Below, piece after piece: positions 6,128-8,566 of a stretch of 8,566 nucleotides of DNA. Source of the DNA: Pedobacter sp. UBA1951 (lineage in GTDB: Bacteria; Bacteroidota; Bacteroidia; Sphingobacteriales; Sphingobacteriaceae); the NCBI GenBank assembly GCA_002336465.1, contig DDEP01000178.1, forward strand, positions 10,327 through 18,892, given 5' to 3'. A program made the translations under genes and the position numbers. Each line of letters begins with the position of its first letter. Positions within the stretch are counted from its first letter, which is position 1. A model generated the notes under the pieces. It ran no database searches, had not been told where the DNA came from, and saw nothing but the letters and a program-made list of their open reading frames with translations.

Positions 6128-6192
6128 CACTTAAATAGGTTTTGGCAAAATTGCTGTTGTAAGCCTGCTTACACAAGTAATTTTGCCTTTTT
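6128..6192 (+). repeat. Right copy of imperfect direct repeat; spans menI 3' end
   Basis: This copy is ~83% identical by hand alignment to 4606-4665 and in the same orientation, about 1.5 kb away. It covers the last ~20 codons of menI plus 3 bases beyond its stop. Because the LTTAIL end is conserved in E. coli YdiI as I recall it, this copy is the functional, probably ancestral one. Confidence 0.75.
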
Positions 6193-6556
6193 CGTTATAA
6201 AGCTTTATATCCCAAACATGTGTTTTTGCGCCAATATGCAAAGGCTTACAAACACCTTTAACATATCCCGAGCTTACTGATCGTAAATGATTGGCATTTA
6301 CTTCAAGTCCCACGGCAATAAATCGCTCAGGGTTTATGCACAAATAAGAAGCAATGCTACCCAGTGTTTCGGCCAGTACAACCGATGCGCCTCCGTGTAA
6401 GATACCCGCTGGCTGGTGCGTTCGCTCATCTACCGGCATGGTAGCGCACAGGTAATCATCTCCTATTTCTGTAAAAACAATGTCTAACAGCCCTCCAATA
6501 TGATTTTTAGGCCTACTGTTCAATTGTTCTACCGTAACCTGTTCAAACCAAATCAT
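6131..6556 (-). CDS. menI: MenI/YdiI-like hotdog thioesterase (1,4-dihydroxy-2-naphthoyl-CoA hydrolase type)
   Basis: This 141-residue single hotdog domain belongs to the PaaI/4HBT subgroup. It matches my memory of E. coli YdiI (MenI) over nearly its whole length: MIW start, GFLDI-like GGLLDI (21-26), ATMPVDERTHQPAG (38-51), ILHGGASVVLAETLGS (52-67), GLEVNANH (83-90), GVCKPLH (101-107) and a C-terminal RLTTAIL (131-137). Q48, H54, E63 and H90 sit where YdiI has its catalytic set. MenI releases CoA from DHNA-CoA in menaquinone synthesis, the main respiratory quinone of this phylum. A broader acyl-CoA thioesterase role (YbdB/EntH-like) cannot be excluded because no other men gene is in view. 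The ATG overlaps the stop of the DinB-family gene (ATGA), so the two are translationally coupled. Its last codons also form a + strand terminator. Confidence 0.88.
   Translation of the reverse strand: MIWFEQVTVEQLNSRPKNHIGGLLDIVFTEIGDDYLCATMPVDERTHQPAGILHGGASVVLAETLGSIASYLCINPERFIAVGLEVNANHLRSVSSGYVKGVCKPLHIGAKTHVWDIKLYNEKGKITCVSRLTTAILPKPI
6144..6192 (+). terminator. Intrinsic + strand terminator embedded in the menI 3' coding end
   Basis: Arms 6144-6163 and 6168-6187 pair at 17 of 20 positions plus one G-T wobble, with a 4-nt loop (CCTG) and then TTTTT (6188-6192). It lies 35 bp after the DUF4932 stop and should end that transcript. The arms are also codons of the convergent menI gene. On the minus strand the stem lies before the menI stop and lacks a usable T tract immediately after it. 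Confidence 0.8.
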
Positions 6557-7056
6557 AAATACCTCTCCTTGATCACGTTTTTATGGTGCATAAGGTGTCC
6601 CGCTATAAAATACGTCAAAGCTCTCGGCGTAATAGGCAAGCCATTTGCAATACCCGTTCTACCAAGCTCTTCTTCATTTAATGATTTAATCAGGTATAAG
6701 TTAGCTGTACGCATAGCAGCAAATTCTTCGCCTAAACTAAATAGGCTTCTGTCTTGAAAATGAGCATTGCTTACATAAGCATCCTCATCAAAGCCCGGTA
6801 AAGCAGATTGATCTCCACGTGCAAAACAAAGCAGGCGGTAGGCTAGAATCCGTTCGGTATCTATAATATGTCCAAAAAGTTGTTTGATAGTCCATTTACC
6901 TTCTGCATAAGCATAATCTCCCTTATCCGTAAGTGAGTTCATGAGATCAACAAAATCTTTTACCTGTTTCTCTAAGGTAGTTATAACATCGTCTTTTACT
7001 AGAGAGATATAAGCGTCTGCCCATTTAGGGTATTCATTAATTTGAGGTCGGTTCAT
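6553..7056 (-). CDS. DinB/YfiT-family putative metal-dependent protein
   Basis: This 167-residue four-helix-bundle protein is of the DinB superfamily. The usual three-His metal site is visible: H63 in GHIIDTER (62-69), and H154 and H158 in AGHLMHHKNVIKERYL (152-167). KWTIKQL (54-60) before the first His is also typical. Members bind divalent metal and include thiol-S-transferases (bacillithiol/mycothiol type) and many proteins of unknown activity; the substrate cannot be predicted here. The name DinB refers to the B. subtilis protein, not DNA polymerase IV. It overlaps the histidine kinase gene by 20 bp upstream and menI by 4 bp downstream, so it is the middle gene of a coupled three-gene operon. 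There is no signal peptide, so it should be cytoplasmic. Confidence 0.88.
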   Translation of the reverse strand: MNRPQINEYPKWADAYISLVKDDVITTLEKQVKDFVDLMNSLTDKGDYAYAEGKWTIKQLFGHIIDTERILAYRLLCFARGDQSALPGFDEDAYVSNAHFQDRSLFSLGEEFAAMRTANLYLIKSLNEEELGRTGIANGLPITPRALTYFIAGHLMHHKNVIKERYL

Positions 7057-8245
7057 AAGTTATACTGCTTTTTAATATTATCCTAAATGTTGTTCCTTTT
7101 CCTGGCTCCGAATCTTTTACAAAAATTTGTCCGTTGTGGTAATTCTCTACCATTCTTTTGGTTAACGATAATCCCAAGCCCCACCCTCTTTTACGAGTAG
7201 TATATCCCGGTTGAAATACGGTATCGAACATTGCTCTCGGTATGCCTTTTCCCGTATCGCTAACATCTATAAACACTTCTTCTTTTACCAAGTTCTCAAT
7301 AATATTTACCGTTATTGTTCCTTCGTTATCAATAGCACTTACCGCATTTTTAAGCAAGTTTTCAATTACCCAATCAAAAAGAGGCACGCATAGCATGGCT
7401 CTTACCTGCTTATCGCCTTCTATAACGAAATTGATCTTATCAGATGTTCTGATCCTGAAATAATTAATAAAATTTTCAACCACAACGTAAACCACGTGAT
7501 CTTCAAGTATAGGTTTAGAACCAATTTTAGAAAAACGGTCTGCAATGATTTCCAATCGGCTGATATCGTTTTCCATTTCTGCTATAAGCGAATCATCCTC
7601 AGCATTGTATCTTGTTTTAATAATCTCTACCCAAGCCATTAGGGAAGATATTGGGGTGCCCAACTGATGGGCGGTTTCTTTAGCAAGCCCCACCCAAACC
7701 TGATCCTGTTCTGCCTTACGTGCAGCGCTAAAAGCCACGTAAGCCGTAAGCAAAAACAAAGCAATTACGCCCAACTGTATATACGGGAAATAACGCAATT
7801 GGGTTAAGATAGCAGAATCTTTATAATAGGCGATCAGGGGTTCTCCGTATATCCCCTTCATTGCTGTTGGCAAATGCTGTCGCTTCATAATATTAAGCTG
7901 CTTCGCAAAATACAATGAATCATACACTTTTTGCTTGTTGTCAGGATAAAGTGTTTTAGTTGAATCCAAACCATCCCAAAGGTAAATTACCCCATCTGCC
8001 TTTGTAATGATCACATCCACTTTATTGTTTTTCTTAATGGTTTCAAAAACTTCGGCAAGCATTTCGTTATCATACATCTTCATGCGCTGTTCGGCTACTT
8101 TTACCCAAAGCTTGAACTGGGTAGCCTCCTCGCGCTCCATTTTCTTCACAAAGAAATCTGAATACAAGACCGAAGCGCTGCCAATTACAATGGCAAAAAC
8201 CAAAAGAAAAATCTTCCACCTGCGCTTTTTTTGATATGGGTTCAT
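7037..8245 (-). CDS. Membrane sensor histidine kinase with HQLGTP-type H-box
   Basis: The protein has 402 residues from the ATG at 8245 (MNPYQKKRRWK). A TTG 15 bp upstream is possible but less likely. A basic N-terminus precedes TM1 (~11-29), then an ~120-residue periplasmic sensor region (30-153) and TM2 (~154-174). The H-box is GLAKETAHQLGTPISSLMAW (186-205) with phospho-acceptor H193; the following residue is Gln instead of the usual Glu/Asp. The ATPase part shows the N-box ENLLKNAVSAI (295-305), G1 DTGKGIP (330-336), F-box MFDTVFQPGYTT (339-350) and G2 GWGLGLSL (354-361). No HAMP domain is obvious. No response regulator gene lies in the window, so it is an orphan kinase here. It is first in an operon with the DinB-family and menI genes, and its promoter must lie in the divergent region shared with gltX. 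Confidence 0.9.
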   Translation of the reverse strand: MNPYQKKRRWKIFLLVFAIVIGSASVLYSDFFVKKMEREEATQFKLWVKVAEQRMKMYDNEMLAEVFETIKKNNKVDVIITKADGVIYLWDGLDSTKTLYPDNKQKVYDSLYFAKQLNIMKRQHLPTAMKGIYGEPLIAYYKDSAILTQLRYFPYIQLGVIALFLLTAYVAFSAARKAEQDQVWVGLAKETAHQLGTPISSLMAWVEIIKTRYNAEDDSLIAEMENDISRLEIIADRFSKIGSKPILEDHVVYVVVENFINYFRIRTSDKINFVIEGDKQVRAMLCVPLFDWVIENLLKNAVSAIDNEGTITVNIIENLVKEEVFIDVSDTGKGIPRAMFDTVFQPGYTTRKRGWGLGLSLTKRMVENYHNGQIFVKDSEPGKGTTFRIILKSSITYEPTSN

Positions 8246-8295
8246 TTTTATATCTGCCAATTTACAATATCAAAACGTAAAAATTACAAAAAACC

Positions 8296-8303
8296 TATCT
8301 TTG
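8296..8303 (+). promoter_or_regulatory. Bacteroidota-type -7 promoter element of gltX (TATCTTTG)
   Basis: TATCTTTG fits the TAnnTTTG consensus and is followed by C and A as usual. It lies 57 bp before the gltX ATG. No TTG stands at the expected -33 position, so strength is uncertain. The 115-bp gap must also hold the divergent histidine kinase promoter, for which no clear TAnnTTTG was found. Confidence 0.6.
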
Positions 8304-8360
8304 CAACATTAATGCTTTTGTCTGCATAACCTTAAGACAAAACAATTAACATAACAGCTA

Positions 8361-8566
8361 ATGAATAGACCAGTAAGAGTTAGATTTGCTCCGAGCCCAA
8401 CAGGCGGATTGCATTTAGGTGGCGTAAGAACAGCTTTGTTCAATTATCTTTTTGCTAAAAAACATGAAGGTAAGTTTATTTTAAGAATAGAAGACACAGA
8501 CCAGACACGCTTTGTTGAAGGTGCTGAAGAATATATTGCTTCATGTCTAAACTGGTGTGGGCTTAA
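8361..8566 (+). CDS. gltX: Glutamyl-tRNA synthetase, N-terminal part (cut by window end)
   Basis: The first 68 residues are visible. FAPSPTGGLHLGG (9-21) contains the class I HIGH-type signature (H18-L-G-G), and ILRIEDTDQTR (40-50) is the conserved GluRS/GlnRS segment that binds the amino acid and helps form the active site. The N-terminus MNRPVRVRFAPSPTG is standard for bacterial GluRS, which charges tRNA-Glu with glutamate in the cytoplasm. The KMSKS loop and anticodon-binding domain lie beyond the window. The gene is divergent from the histidine kinase operon. A second synthetase-like role (Glu-Q-tRNA-Asp synthetase, GluQ) is unlikely given the start and HLGGVRTALFNY. Confidence 0.97.
   Translation, partial: MNRPVRVRFAPSPTGGLHLGGVRTALFNYLFAKKHEGKFILRIEDTDQTRFVEGAEEYIASCLNWCGL

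Noticed and set aside
6500..6757. Plus-strand open frame antisense to menI and the DinB-family gene
   Set aside because: Both opposite-strand genes have clear motifs and overlapping starts; this frame has none.
7211..8234. Three short plus-strand frames within the histidine kinase gene (from 7211, 7242 and 8007)
   Set aside because: They are shadows of a kinase whose H, N and G boxes are all intact.
8246..8260. TTG start adding five residues to the histidine kinase
   Set aside because: The in-frame ATG at 8245 gives a normal basic N-terminus before TM1; nothing supports the extension.
1..8566. CRISPR arrays, tRNA or rRNA genes, insertion sequences
   Set aside because: No regularly spaced repeats, cloverleaf-like segments, transposase motifs or terminal inverted repeats were seen on either strand.

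Overview
The window looks like chromosomal DNA of a Bacteroidota bacterium, probably Sphingobacteriaceae (Pedobacter/Mucilaginibacter type). The evidence is AT-rich sequence, TAnnTTTG-type housekeeping promoter elements (before the genes at 1193 and 8361), weak or absent Shine-Dalgarno sites, and protein families typical of that phylum: DUF2911, DUF6249, DUF4932, short cNMP-type Crp/Fnr regulators, two-TM anti-sigma factors and 'HQLGTP' histidine kinases. It is dense, with no gene-free stretch above about 150 bases.

Layout. 1-1125 (+): 3' part of a secreted-type enzyme joining the end of a GH9 glycosidase domain to a NodB-like polysaccharide deacetylase domain. 1193-1378 (+): 61-residue membrane protein. 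1420-1995 (+): exported DUF2911 protein. A bidirectional terminator near 1994-2025 separates these from the minus-strand block 2009-4093: Crp/Fnr regulator, SMR exporter, ECF sigma factor, anti-sigma factor (transcription order). Divergent to it on + are a DUF6249 membrane protein (4242-4598) and an exported HExxH protein of DUF4932 type (4712-6109). 6131-8245 (-) is a tightly overlapping operon: sensor histidine kinase, DinB-family protein, MenI-like hotdog thioesterase. 8361-8566 (+) is the start of gltX, cut by the window end.

Main discoveries. (1) Two 34-bp elements share GTGTAACCT, exactly 16 bp, then GTCATAWAC. One lies just before the ECF sigma gene (3128 down to 3095), the other before the DUF6249 gene (4153-4186). 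They read as -35/-10 elements of one ECF promoter class and suggest a small regulon: the sigma factor drives itself, its anti-sigma and the DUF6249 protein, although an SMR/Crp gene pair and a strand switch separate them. (2) The DUF4932 gene is flanked by an imperfect direct repeat of about 60 bp (4606-4665 and 6128-6192). Both copies form intrinsic terminators. The right copy is also the 3' coding end of menI, and the left copy read on the minus strand still resembles that end (GKIT...ILP, then stop). This suggests that a duplication or insertion placed the DUF4932 gene between two copies of the menI terminus. (3) The menI coding end doubles as the + strand terminator.

Family assignments come from motif recognition and memory of the families; no database search was run.
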